A stretch of 64,000 nt of DNA from Raphanus sativus (Eukaryota; Streptophyta; Magnoliopsida; Brassicales; Brassicaceae), in NCBI RefSeq assembly GCF_000801105.2, contig NC_079512.1:28289848-28353847 (forward strand), given 5' to 3'. Below the pieces are notes generated by a model that did no database searches, was not told where the DNA came from, and worked only from the letters and a program-made list of their open reading frames with translations. This document shows, piece by piece, positions 11,133 through 22,132 of this stretch. Position 1 is the stretch's first letter. Every line of letters begins with the position of its first letter. The position numbers and the translations under genes were made by a program.

Positions 11133-12030
11133 ATGGAAATGGTGATTAGCTTTCTGTATCCACCGCCTCCGTCGATATTGCTCACTACTATGACCGTCGT
11201 TAGTTTAGCCGCTCTGCCGTTTATGGTTTGGTCGGAAATGAGAGGAAATAATCTGAAATACTCAAAATTCAACAACAACAACAACGGATCATCATCATCA
11301 TCATCACAAAAACAGCGATTGGGCAGCAGCATCTCGAGCAGAACCGGGATGCTTTGTCTATATACACCAGCGTTTCTAGCCGCTTCAGCTTCTTTCTTTC
11401 TCTCACCTTCTGTAGATCTCAGGCTCCTTCTTCTCAAATCCGCACTGTCCCTCCATTTCTTCAAAAGGGTCTTGGAGGTAAAACTTATTTGATTAAACCA
11501 CAACTGCTTGTAGCTTTCTCTGTTTTGACGCATTTCATCTGAAACAGGTTATGTTCATTCATAAGTACAGTGGAGGGATGTCCCTAGACGTAGCTTTCAC
11601 CATATCAAGCGGCTATTTCTCATCCACGGCGTTGGTGTTATACAGCCAAAGCTTCACTCTGGGACTACCCCAGCCAGGTTTGGATCTGAAATTCTCCGGA
11701 GTTGTCATGTTTATGGTGGGGATTGTTGGGAATCTCTATCACCATGTTCTGCTAGCTAAGCTGAGGACAGAAGGTGAAGGTGGTGGGAAGAAAGAGTACA
11801 AGATACCAAAAGGTGGTTTGTTCGATACAGTTATATGCCCTCATTACATGTTCGAGGTCCTTGTGTTTTGGGGATTCTTTATGATTTCTCAGACTATTTA
11901 CTCCCTTTCTTGGGCTATGGGAACTACTTTCTATCTTATGGGTCGGAGCTATGCTACAAGAAGATGGTATCTTTCTAAGTTTGATGACTTCCCCAAGCAT
12001 ACCAAGGCGCTCATTCCCTTTGTTTTCTAG
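11133..12030 (+). CDS. 3-oxo-5-alpha-steroid 4-dehydrogenase family membrane protein (AT5G16010-like)
   Basis: Two exons, 11133-11477 and 11548-12030, give 275 residues. The start is the first ATG in frame. Several hydrophobic segments indicate a polytopic membrane protein, probably in the ER. The C-terminal half carries the steroid-5-alpha-reductase domain: LPQPGLDLKFSGVVMFMVG, GNLYHHVLLAKLR, the KIPKGGLFD turn, CPHYMFEV, and the end GRSYATRRWYLSKF. These His, Gly and Arg residues belong to the NADPH/substrate site of the family. Residues about 44-62 are an Asn/Ser-rich insert (five Asn, six Ser) that looks like low-complexity drift. The family includes DET2, enoyl-CoA reductase and polyprenol reductase; the substrate of this subgroup is not known to me. 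Confidence 0.92.
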
Positions 12031-12552
12031 AGAGATACTTCTACTGGCATGTGCCAAATCTTGTTTTTGTTTCTTTACTGGTTTTGTTACATTACTGGGG
12101 AAATAACAGAACTGCGATTTATGGCACTAATAATGTTTTGTATAACTTTGAAAATGTATCTTTGACATGTTTTAGTTTTTAATAATTTTAAGTTACCATA
12201 AATTTGTGTCTATAAACTCATGATACATTATATACTAATCAACGAAACTCGAGTCCAAAACACTATCATTCTACATCTCTAGATAATCAATTTTATGTAC
12301 TATCATAACTTATTCATACGATATAATTGCATGGTTGATGAAACACTGTATACACATAATATTCATCAGGCCAACCCGCGCAGTCTAATGACCTGCTGGA
12401 GCCGCTGCAGGACTGTCCAGGTGGACAACTCTACCCCTAACACCATTCTCTTCCCTCGCTGTGCAGACACACATATGACAACACTCACGCATGGCATGTG
12501 CATATATACATACATTAGAACTTGGCATTGTTTAAATTTTCTTTCTTCCGGA
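12031..12552. other. Convergent intergenic region
   Basis: This should hold the 3' UTR of the 5-alpha-reductase-like gene on the plus strand and of the DVL gene on the minus strand. ORFs here have no family resemblance. Confidence 0.5.
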
Positions 12553-12705
12553 TCAATCATGCCAACAAAGGAGCATGACCACACACCTTCTGATGATGTA
12601 AATCCTTCCCTTCTGTTCTTTCATATACTTCCCCAGTCTTCTACTTATTGATCTCTTCTTCTGCTTTGATTTCTCTGAGCTCATCATCTCCCTCTTCATT
12701 TCCAT
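12553..12705 (-). CDS. DVL1: DEVIL/ROTUNDIFOLIA-like micropeptide (DVL1/RTFL18)
   Basis: A single 50-codon ORF starts at the ATG at 12705. The peptide begins [19 protein letters not shown] and ends in the conserved RTF/DVL domain: [20 protein letters not shown] followed by [11 protein letters not shown]. The family is plant specific; its members bind or insert in the plasma membrane and restrict polar cell proliferation, and overexpression shortens leaves and fruits. The gene order beside AT5G16010-like matches DVL1 (AT5G16023). An in-frame extension upstream to 12849 exists, but the short start fits the family. Confidence 0.93.
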   Translation of the reverse strand: MEMKREMMSSEKSKQKKRSISRRLGKYMKEQKGRIYIIRRCVVMLLCWHD

Positions 12706-13749
12706 ATTTAGGCTTCCAAATAACCAATCTGTTGAACAGAAGTCGCTGAACCGATACTTTGTTTTTTTAGGGTAAGCTAAAAACAGAAGTGATTTGAAGG
12801 AGAATTCACTTGTGGAGGTGTGTATATGTAGAGAACTTGTAACATGCATGCATGGTTACATTTTCAGTTAATACAGTATAGTATATGTTTAAGATATTAA
12901 ACACACACTTTTGATAAAACCGATAAAATGTATATTAATGACTTCATCACATCCAAGAAATTGAAACATTTCATCTATTTCATTTTAATTATCGTTCATG
13001 TTTATACACATATTAATCAAATATTTACTTTTACAATATTTCCAATAAAACATCATCACTTATATATTTAACCATATCTCAACTAACAAAATATATTATT
13101 AATTAGTTTTGTATTGAAATTTTCAAACGATACTTATTTTAAAAGGAAAAATTTACTATAAATGACAATTAAACCGAAACTCAAGAAGTATTGCTTTATA
13201 CTCTTTTTTAAGTTTTGACAATTCGAACCAAACTAATACAATTGTCACTCTGAGAGGGTGCGAAACACAATCCCACATGTCTTTTCTCGTGTTCCACCAT
13301 GCAATCAAACATAACTTGAACCTGGCCTTGCTTCAAGTTCTTTAATCCAAAAAAAAAAGTTAAAAAAAAACAGACAAGTCCTTTTAGAACATTTTCAGAG
13401 ACAAGTCTTGAAATTGTGCTTTCTCCAAAGTTCACGTTCCCTCAGTTTTCCTGTCCACCTGAAATAACTTTATTTTATTTTCTTATCAAATTCACTTGTA
13501 AATAAACATTTTCCAATACATGTAGTTAAAAAAAAAGAAAAAATTCGAAAAGAAAAAAAAAGAAAAAAAAGGAGTAGCAAACGAGGATGTAGAGCGCACT
13601 TACGCATGTCTGCATGCTAACTGTTTGGCATAATCCAGACAACCTTGTTTATCTTGTCTCCTGAGATGTGATTAATTTTCTTATAGATATTTAGCTACAC
13701 AATAATTATTGATTACATGTAACAGTGAATTTGAACATGATTTAAGTAT
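12706..13749. other. Promoter side of DVL1 and AT-rich spacer
   Basis: It should contain the DVL1 promoter (minus strand). A/AG-rich tracts occur at 13527-13572. No other gene was supported. Confidence 0.4.
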
Positions 13750-14612
13750 GAACAAAACTTAGGTTCACCCCCTAAAGTGAACCTCTACATTCACTCACCA
13801 ATAGGAATTAGTTAATTGAGATTTGATATCTCTTAAAAAAGGAAACCAAATAATAATGATTTAATGAAATAAAATTATATTTTTAGATAAATAAAAAATA
13901 GTATCAATCATCAAAAAAATACATTCTTTTTAATATTGATAAATCCGTCAGAAAATACTAAACCCTAAACCCTAAATTATAAACCCTAAACCCTAAGCTC
14001 TAAATATTAAACCCTAAACCCTTAGGGAAAGCATGAACCCTTGGGTAAATCCTATACCCTAAACCCTTAAATTTTAACCAAACCTTAAATCATAAACTAA
14101 ATCTTAATCCCTAAACCCTAAATCATAACTTCTAATATTAAACCTTAAATCCTAAATTTCAAAATGGTTTATGGTTTAGGATTAAGAGTATATGATTTAA
14201 TATTTGTCAAAGAGTTTAGGGTTTAAGGTTTAGTGTTTTGTGTTTAGAATTTAGGGTTTAATATTATGGTTTATGATTAAGGGTTTAGGGTTTAAGATTA
14301 ACGATTTAGGGTATAGGATTTGCCCAATGGTTCAGGCTTTCCCTAAGGGTTTAGGGTTTAGTATTTAGAATTTAGGGTTTAGTATTTAGAATTTAGAGTT
14401 TAGGGTTTAGTATTTTTGACGGATTTATTAATACTAAAAAAAATATTTTTATAATTGCTACTATTTTTTATTTATCTAAAAACATAATTTTATTTTATTA
14501 AATTTTTATTATTTGGTTTCTTTTTTTAAGAGATATCAAATCTTAATTAACTAATTTCTATTGGTGGGTGAATGTAGAGATTCACTTTAGGGGGTGAATG
14601 TAAGTTTTGTTC
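13750..14612. mobile_element. Mutator-type foldback element filled with telomere-like repeats
   Basis: The 863-bp element is one near-complete inverted repeat. The left arm begins GAACAAAACTTA and runs through CACCCCCTAAAGTGAA and 'aatccgtca'; the right arm mirrors it to TAAGTTTTGTTC. The centre lies at about 14170. The inner parts of both arms hold degenerate AAACCCTAA units on one side and TTTAGGGTT on the other. A perfect 9-bp direct repeat, TTTAAGTAT, flanks it at 13741-13749 and 14613-14621, which is diagnostic for MULE transposition. It has no ORF and must be mobilised in trans. Confidence 0.88.
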
Positions 14613-14621
14613 TTTAAGTAT

Positions 14622-17600
14622 CATCAGGCCGTGTCTTTGCCTTGGACTAATCAAAGATTATGTACGTAACTGAAAACACTGTACGGTTCAACGCATCAGT
14701 ACTAGTTTCGTCTTTGTAATACAAGTTTGTTTAATTAATCATTGATTATAGACTTTATAGAGGGTGATTAGTTTCTGTTTTGTGAAGCATCCGATATCTT
14801 GATCTTTATTATGGACCCCTCATATATAAATATTGATACAAAATACAGCTGTTACAAAATTGAATATACTTCTCTCGAGTTATCAGTTACATGATTGTTT
14901 ATGTGATAATTAAGTACTATCTGTTTACAGATATGTTTTACATTTTTTGTTTCTTTTTTATTCATCAAAATTTAGAGTATTTTTCATACAACAAAATGTT
15001 TGTAGTTTTCGTGGACCCTTCAGCAAACTATTGTCCATTAGTTCAACGTTTCGATTAGTTTCACAAATACTGAAAAATATTACGAAGTCACCAACGTCTA
15101 ATCTCACAAACCTACTAGTTTATTGACCCATTGGGTTCCCTCGTCATGCTACCGAAATCATCGATATTCAAAAAACAATTTTCCGTCTGAGTCTCTGAGA
15201 ATACGTCTGCTACATAAACTGGGAGACATCATGAAATCTCCAAATACAAAACCCAAAAGAAAAACAACTAGAACCCATACCGGGGTAACACAACGAAGGA
15301 TTAGAACTCAAATTCTAATCTACAACACGCATGTGGCTATTGATTTTACTTTTTTTTTTCTTTTGACAACGCTATTGATTTTACATATTGGCCTTGTGGC
15401 CAAACTTTTTTGTTCGGACTTATTTTTTGTTTACAAACGCACATTAATCAAGTCTGGATGTGGATTTTTATTTATGATAATAAATTAATGATGATAGCGC
15501 GAGCAAAATGCGTTCTGCTAATTGCTAAATATTTCACTCGGTTAATGATATTTACGTTTTCAAGTATTAATTCCACAATTCTTAGTAATTTAAAATCTAA
15601 TAAATTTGAATAATTCTAGACAAAGTACAAATTAACTACTTTTAAGGGGGTTAATTGGGAAATAAATTCTCATCAACTTTGAAATTTTTGAGATTCCATT
15701 GTTAATGGTTTATTGATTTTAAAAATCTTAGGAAAATTTATATATAATTAATTTTTGAATTTATAATTATATTTTAGTTTTATAATTAAATAAAAATAAA
15801 AACTATATATTTTGAATTATACGTTTTTGAATTTAAACTTTTTATTTTTTGGAAATTATTTTTGGATGTTTTTTCAATTTTGTACAACTGTTTTCAATTT
15901 TTAAAAAAAATATTCAAATTTTTATTTTTAAATTATAAAATTCTTTTTAAACTATTTAAAAATGTTTTTAAATTTTCAGTATTTATTTATTTATTTTAAA
16001 AAATTTCTTAATCATATATTAAATTTACAAAGTGAATGATAAAAATAGCATGAATCATAAAGTAGCAACTTACAAAAGTCATGATCAAATTTTGTAAGTC
16101 AATGCATATATATTTTCTTAATCCACTTAACTTTAAAAATACATCAACTTTTAAAATTTATAAACTCTACAAAAATTTATGTCCCAACAAATCCTCCTAA
16201 TAGGAATTAGAATTAATTTTTTGATCGACCTTTAAATCTTCTATCATCCACAACTTGTTTGAAATGTTTTTAAAATTTTCCATGGGGTCAAACGAATAAA
16301 ATTTTCAAAAAAAAACGAATAAAATTTTCACATGGATATGTACTATCTCCTGATGACAAAAAATGTACTATCTCCTGAAATAAATATAGCGTTGATCACA
16401 TTTGAAAAGTGGTTCGTAAGTCTAATTTATACTATTAAAACTGGATATAGTGTTGATCATATCTATAAGTCGTAACTAACATAATCAATTAATACTATTA
16501 AAATTGGATTATGATCAATTGAGAAAATGTTATGTCTAATTTATTTTATAAGTTTATCTAAATGATTATTTAAATATATCATGTAAACAGATTTAATTAT
16601 ATACAATATGATTATAAAAACATAAATATAATTATAAAAAATACAAAATATAAAAATATAAAAGTTTAGAAAGAAAATTAAAACAAAAAATATACATGTC
16701 TTTTAGAAAAACGGGTCAAGAATCTAGAGTATAGTCAGAAGAGAAACTGCCATGATTAATACTGCAAAACACCAAAATATCGGCTCAAATTTGCATTTCG
16801 TGGGAACAATGTTTTTTGGATGAACAGAAAATTAGACAAAGAAAAGATACCAAGTGATAACAATAATAGTGTGATAATTAACAAAACGAAAAACAATAAC
16901 AGTGTGATGTTGGTAGCCCTTGTTTTCAAAAAACAATGTGATATTGCGAAATGAATAATAAGAAGAAAAAATCCATCTGCAGAAAGAAGAAAGAAAAAAG
17001 AGAAGGACAAATATTATATTAGGTTATTTTCAATAAGACACGAAAATAATAAATTTGATGTAATTTCATCTCCTATAAGATATCCAAATTGATACCATCT
17101 TATTAAATTTGGTGTAATGTGATAAATGAAACATAATAAAATATGTATTTTAAAGATTTAGTATGATGAATAGTATTACACGTAATAATATAAAAAACTA
17201 AATTTTTATTTTTATTATAAAAATAAATCACTAAATGACTATTATCATTTACAAATAATAAACATATAAATAATAAACTTAAAGTGATAAAATAATTATT
17301 TATTAATTACAAATAATAAAAAATTTAAAACTGAAAACATTAAATAATATATAAATTTTAGTGTAAAATTTAGTATCATTGTTAAAGATGGTTAAAAAAA
17401 TTATGATACCAAAACACTAAGTTTGGTATCGTTATCTTAACATTTTAACCAAAAAAAAAAAGTTTGGTATCGTTATTGGAGATATCTTAATGAACCATTT
17501 CCTTCCATATTTCACCTGTCACAACTCACAAGTGATGCCTACATTTGCATGCCTCTTCTGCTCCCACCACAATCATTAGTTTCTATTGTGGGCCCTAGCT

Positions 17601-17683
17601 TGAGTTGCTCCGGTTTAATCTGAATAGTTTTTATTCGGTCGGGTTTTTATATCCTTGAACCAAGTTCTTGAAACAACTCTTGC
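14622..17683. other. Gene-free AT-rich spacer
   Basis: No gene with family support was seen. The stretch from 15600 to 16720 is extremely AT-rich. A possible MITE lies at about 17027-17510: both ends carry related 'aat(a)aga' and 'ggagatat' segments in opposite orientation, but I could not fix a target duplication. Confidence 0.4.
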
Positions 17684-17823
17684 ACACATATCAACCACGG
17701 ATTGATCATTCATATATCTGCAACATGCCAGTACTCGAACGTCTGATGCTTTAACACATATCAACCACGGATTGATCATTCATATATCTACAACATGCCA
17801 GTACTCGAACATCTGATGCTTTA
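17684..17823 (+). repeat. Perfectly spaced 70-bp direct duplication
   Basis: Two 70-bp units, 17684-17753 and 17754-17823, both begin ACACATATCAACCACGG and contain GCCAGTACTCGAAC. They differ at only about two positions (g/a changes), so this is a recent local tandem duplication in non-coding DNA. Confidence 0.9.
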
Positions 17824-19154
17824 ATTCGAGTATTGATGTAGTTTTGTTTTACTTTTGTTTTAATGACATAGACAAACTAAACTCAACTCGTATATAGTTT
17901 AAAGAGTACTCTAGTTTAAACCGCTTTCAAATTTATTCTGTTTTTGGATTAGTATTTATTGGATTTTTTTTGTCAGAGTATTTATTGGATTTATTTCTGC
18001 TTGGCTTGAACACTCCACTCCCAAGGTTCAGAGCTCGTCTTAAAGTCCGAAGGATTTCCTAAGTCCAAATTTCATATTCAAAATTTTCATACGCTTATAA
18101 CAATATGATGAAAAATATATCAAAAAGCATATGAATGAAAGTTCAATTCGGATTGACCGTTCACACATTCATGATTCAAGACTCACATATTCTCGGAAGA
18201 GTCGATGAATAGTTGAAAGTTAGTCATCTTCATCACATGTACAACTATGATGAATGTGACGTTCACATGGACATGGATATTGATATGTGTACGACCACAC
18301 AACCACTATTATATAGAGTCCACTCGATTACACATCAAATTAATTTGCCTCGCTATAACCAAACAAAAGAAGACCATGTTATTGAAAACAACTCTACTCC
18401 ATACACATACACACACCATTTTACATCTTAAATATACCATATTGTATGTAACTCCATCAGGCTGAACTCCATATCACCCTATCCATTCTTCACATTCTTC
18501 CAACCTCCTCACCATGTGCCATCATCTCTCCTTTGGTCCATCTCGTTGGCCAACAACAATTTTCGTTGGTCCATCAATACTAAAAAAAAATCTGATTACA
18601 AAATGGGATGATTTTATGTTAATACTCATTACTTTGTAGACAGAAATGCAGTCAAGGAAATTAAGTCTTCTTATATATTGTTATGAAAAGTATAAGTTGC
18701 AACTATGTTATATTGTAAAAAATTTATAGTTGGTGATAAGCTAATGAATTGTTTTAAAGAAAATAATCTAAATGTGGTACTAATTAAATTTACTTATATA
18801 AGAGAAAAAATGAATGGGTGATTTGATTAAGAAAAAACACTCTCGACTACGATAACTTAAACTAGTCCTGTTCATGTATAACCAACTAAAGTGAGTATTA
18901 AGTCGTTTTCTATAAAGATTTATTAAAAATTGTTTTATTTACTATCATGCTTTTAACATTTCATTTGATGTGTACACTATTATATTTGGTGAAATGTCAC
19001 GTGGTCATTAACCACCCATATATAAAACATCACATACATTTCCAAAATAGGGCCTAATTTTTTCAACTCATAAATAATGTGTCCAATAATACTACTGTCA
19101 CTTGAATAGTAGAACTATTACGTACGGGCTAAGATTTAAGAGATAATAAATTAA
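17824..19154. other. Gene-free spacer
   Basis: ORFs at 18213-18465 are short, rich in CA/CAC-encoded His and Thr, and have no family resemblance. Nothing else was supported. Confidence 0.4.
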
Positions 19155-19182
19155 CTAGTTAGAGACCTGCGCCTTGCGCAGG
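19155..19182 (-). mobile_element. Helitron 3' terminus (minus strand), other end not found
   Basis: Read on the minus strand this ends in a hairpin, CCTGCGC-AAG-GCGCAGG, followed by TCTCTAACTAG, with the terminal CTAG at 19155-19158 and T as the next base. That is a Helitron 3' end, so the element extends rightward from here. I found no convincing TC start to the right; the element may be truncated. The PPR pseudogene at 19881-20290 would be inside it if the element reaches that far. Confidence 0.6.
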
Positions 19183-19880
19183 GTAAAACGTTAAGAAAAT
19201 AAATAAATTTACAATAAATTTCGTTCATAATTTCCGTTGGACATACATAAGTTAAACAATATGTTCTGTTTAATTAAGCAAATAGTAGATATATGAAGAA
19301 TGAATTAATCTCTTATCATTGAGTCAGATTCCATTAGCTCTTAACTAAACTAAATGAAGAAGAAGAAAAAAAACAAAAACAAAATTGAATGAAGAAGCAT
19401 ACTTTTAAAATCTCTCCATGCCATACCACGACTCAAGCAGACTAAAAGACTTCTCTGTAAATAAAAAGCAACCACTAATGAACTTATCTATATGTTTAGC
19501 AAGCTGCTCATATATAATAATAAGCAAGCCTATAAGATGCTAAAGATGAGGGGAAAATTTGTAAAAAGCTCATAAACCACACATCACGATGTCTGCGACG
19601 TGGGTCAACGCGGACGACACGCATACTACTTCTGCCTAGCCATATTTGATGGCCATGTTTCAATTGAAAATGTCGTTTCAGACACTTTCATTTGGACCTT
19701 CTTCTTATTACATAAAAAGAACAAATAAAAATAAAAGATGAACTATATGTATGTTTCTGTTTGGTAAAAGTGAACTATATTATTTTTTTGTGAACGTAGG
19801 TAAACTATATTACTATATGACATCATTTGTTCATTGATAGACATGCACTCATTAATCAACAGATCGAAGATCACAATTAT

Positions 19881-20290
19881 CTTAGCCTCCCTTAAACATT
19901 TAGCAGAGATCAAATCCAAGATGAAATCTCTGTAAACACTGTTCCTAGATGCCATTAAAGCTTTCTCTTCTTCTTTAAGGCAACCTGTCTCTTATATATT
20001 TTCCCAGTTACTACAAAGCTTCAGCTATGATTCTATCAACCATCAAATCTGGTTTGCAATCTATGTTTCTTAGCTCTTCCAAAATGTAGAAGGCATCCAT
20101 TTCTCTCGAAGATTTACAAAGACCATGGAGAATCAACATTGAAATAATAGATCCAATGATGTTAAAGTTAGACTCTTTAACCTCACCCACAAGTCTCAAA
20201 AGCTGATTCATATCAAAACTGCTACAGAAGCCTCTTATATACACACCAAAACCAACAGTATTGAGACTTAACCTCTCTGGCGCATTTTAA
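19881..20290 (-). pseudogene. Fragment of a pentatricopeptide-repeat (PPR) gene
   Basis: The minus strand encodes PPR-like sequence with two frame slips. The first block reads APERLSLNTVGFGVYIRGF, then HGLCKSSREMDAFYILEELR and CKPD. After a one-base slip it continues VVTGKIYKRQVALKKKRKL, then after a second slip ASRNSVYRDFILDLISAKCL and REAK. The motif order fits helical PPR repeats (GLCK.., CKPD). Only about 130 residues remain and both ends are lost, so it is a dead fragment. Its parent gene is elsewhere; members of this family are usually organellar RNA-binding proteins. Confidence 0.75.
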
Positions 20291-20787
20291 CGAACAGTTT
20301 ATGAGCAATTTGCATGCATAGCGATGAATTGAGGACCCGTCGAAAGAGCTTATACTAAAACCCAGAATGTGTTATGAGATTTCCAACCCAACAGAATGAG
20401 GGAGCTATACACGGAGGAATCGAAATTATTTTTTTTTCTCAGAAACCCTTCTCCGTTTCTCCTTGTACTGGTCGCACAACATTATCTTCTTTTTCTAGTT
20501 CGATTTTCGTTGATGGGTTTTTGTTTCGTGAGTTTTAGTTCATGGGAGCTGTCGTCTGATTCCAGAATTCAGTTGATCTCACATCACCGTCGCGATCATG
20601 AACTCCAAATTGTATTAGACGATTGTGCTCATAAGAAAATATGCTTCTTGTTTATATTTAGTGGGAGTTAATGGAAATTGACTCGATAATAAGCCACTAA
20701 TTCATAGTTTTCAAGATTGTGCATTAAATAATAGAAAAGATTCAGCTTAACAATTGCCTATCGTATATTGGCTTATGTTATAATGTA
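20291..20787. other. Spacer, nothing recognised
   Basis: An ORF at about 20396-20671 begins MRELYTEESKLFFF but shows no family resemblance. I do not support a gene here. Confidence 0.4.
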
Positions 20788-21044
20788 CTCCCTCTGTTCC
20801 TAAATATAGGATTTTCTACACTTTTCACGTTTATTAAGACTATAATAATTATTTGCACTTTATTTAATTATTTATATCACTTACACACTTTCCAATAACT
20901 GTCTACCAATAAAGTTTAATCAGTTCAACTTTTAATAAAAAAAAAACCTCAAAAGTATACAAAACTACCTTAAAAATATAGAAAATCTTATATTGTGGAA
21001 CAAAGAAAAACTCCAAAAAATCCTATATTTAGGAACAGAGGGAG
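20788..21044. mobile_element. Stowaway-like (Tc1/mariner) MITE
   Basis: Its ends are inverted repeats, CTCCCTCTGTTCCTAAATAT and the same sequence reversed at the right end, flanked by TA on both sides (20786-20787 and 21045-21046). Length is 257 bp and it is non-coding. The TIR similarity extends over about 30 bp ('taggattttct'). Confidence 0.88.
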
Positions 21045-21421
21045 TATTAAAGAAAATATGCAAAATGAGTGCCAATGGCAAGAATCGTAAATATGCTAGT
21101 AATTAAAAGTGTTTTAACTAAAAAGGCTGAGAAGAAATGTGGGTTTGACACATCATCAAAATAGCAGATTTGTAATTAAAATATCAAAGCAAGGTTATTT
21201 TTAAAAATTGCTTCTCTTTTAATAATAAGGGGATGAAAACAGTAAACTCACATATATTTCGAACTACCATTCCAAGTTGACTATATAAATTATTATTGAT
21301 ATATGATTAATATCTAACCTTCCATTCATTTATTTTTGCATTTGGGGACAATCATTAAAAGTAAATTCAATCAAAAGTTTCAATAGGCAGAACAATAATA
21401 TAAACTTACTTGTGGCATATA

Positions 21422-21660
21422 CTCCCTCCGTTTCAATTTATTTGTCGTTATAGACTTCGGCACACAGATTAATAAAACATTAAATTTTGTGTATTTACTA
21501 GATAAAAACATCATTACCAATACAGCTAATTAGATTTCAACCAATAGAAAAATAGATTAGATTAAAAAGTCAATAAATTTTGCATTGAAATCATAAAACG
21601 ACACTTATTTTGAAACGAAAATTTCGCTCCAAAACGACTTATAATTCGAAACGGAGGGAG
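21422..21660. mobile_element. Second Stowaway-like MITE
   Basis: The ends CTCCCTCCGTTTC and GAAACGGAGGGAG are inverted repeats and TA flanks the element on both sides (21420-21421 and 21661-21662). Length is 239 bp. It is related to, but distinct from, the MITE 380 bp upstream. Confidence 0.88.
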
Positions 21661-22132
21661 TATATATTAAAAATTTAAAAATATAATATATACAAAATTT
21701 GAATTCAAAACACTGAAAAGAACGAAGGACCATTCTTTACATTTTAAATAGAAACTACAACAATATAGCAGAAAATGCCAAGTGAGTTTGATTCCTATAA
21801 ATGGATTACACCCACGAAAAAAACAAAACTGCTATATAGTAAGATTTTTTCAGTACAGGGCAAGCAGTCAATATGATTAACAACCTCATACGCATTTCTC
21901 TACTTTTTTTTCAAAAAAATTACAGTATTTTTAATCTGTCAAGAGACACAAAATAAATTTAATATAAATATCCAATATAATTTTTTTGTAATAGATAAGT
22001 AACCCAAATAATTCACTTTTCAAAAAAAAAAAGAGAGTATATATCTTTTCAAAGGTGCTGCCTGATTGCTTCATTCTCCCTCCTTAATTAGCTTTTTGCT
22101 CTTTCGAAAAGGAAGAGGAATTTTCGCTTCCA

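Noticed and set aside
11111..11533. Minus-strand 140-residue ORF antisense to the 5-alpha-reductase-like gene
   Set aside because: Shadow of the well-supported plus-strand exon; its poly-Asp run mirrors ATC/TCATCA repeats.
12295..12651. 118-residue ORF between the 5-alpha-reductase-like gene and DVL1
   Set aside because: Overlaps DVL1 on the other strand, His/Thr-rich, and lacks any recognisable family.
13960..14400. Possible interstitial telomere or chromosome-fusion scar
   Set aside because: The AAACCCTAA units are degenerate and lie inside a foldback element with a 9-bp target duplication, so transposition explains them.
16690..16730. Possible Helitron 3' end ('aaacgggtcaagaatctag')
   Set aside because: There is CTAG but no GC-rich hairpin before it and the next base is A, not T.
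20396..20671. 91-residue plus-strand ORF after the PPR pseudogene
   Set aside because: Hydrophobic start but no family resemblance, no splice context and transposon-rich surroundings.
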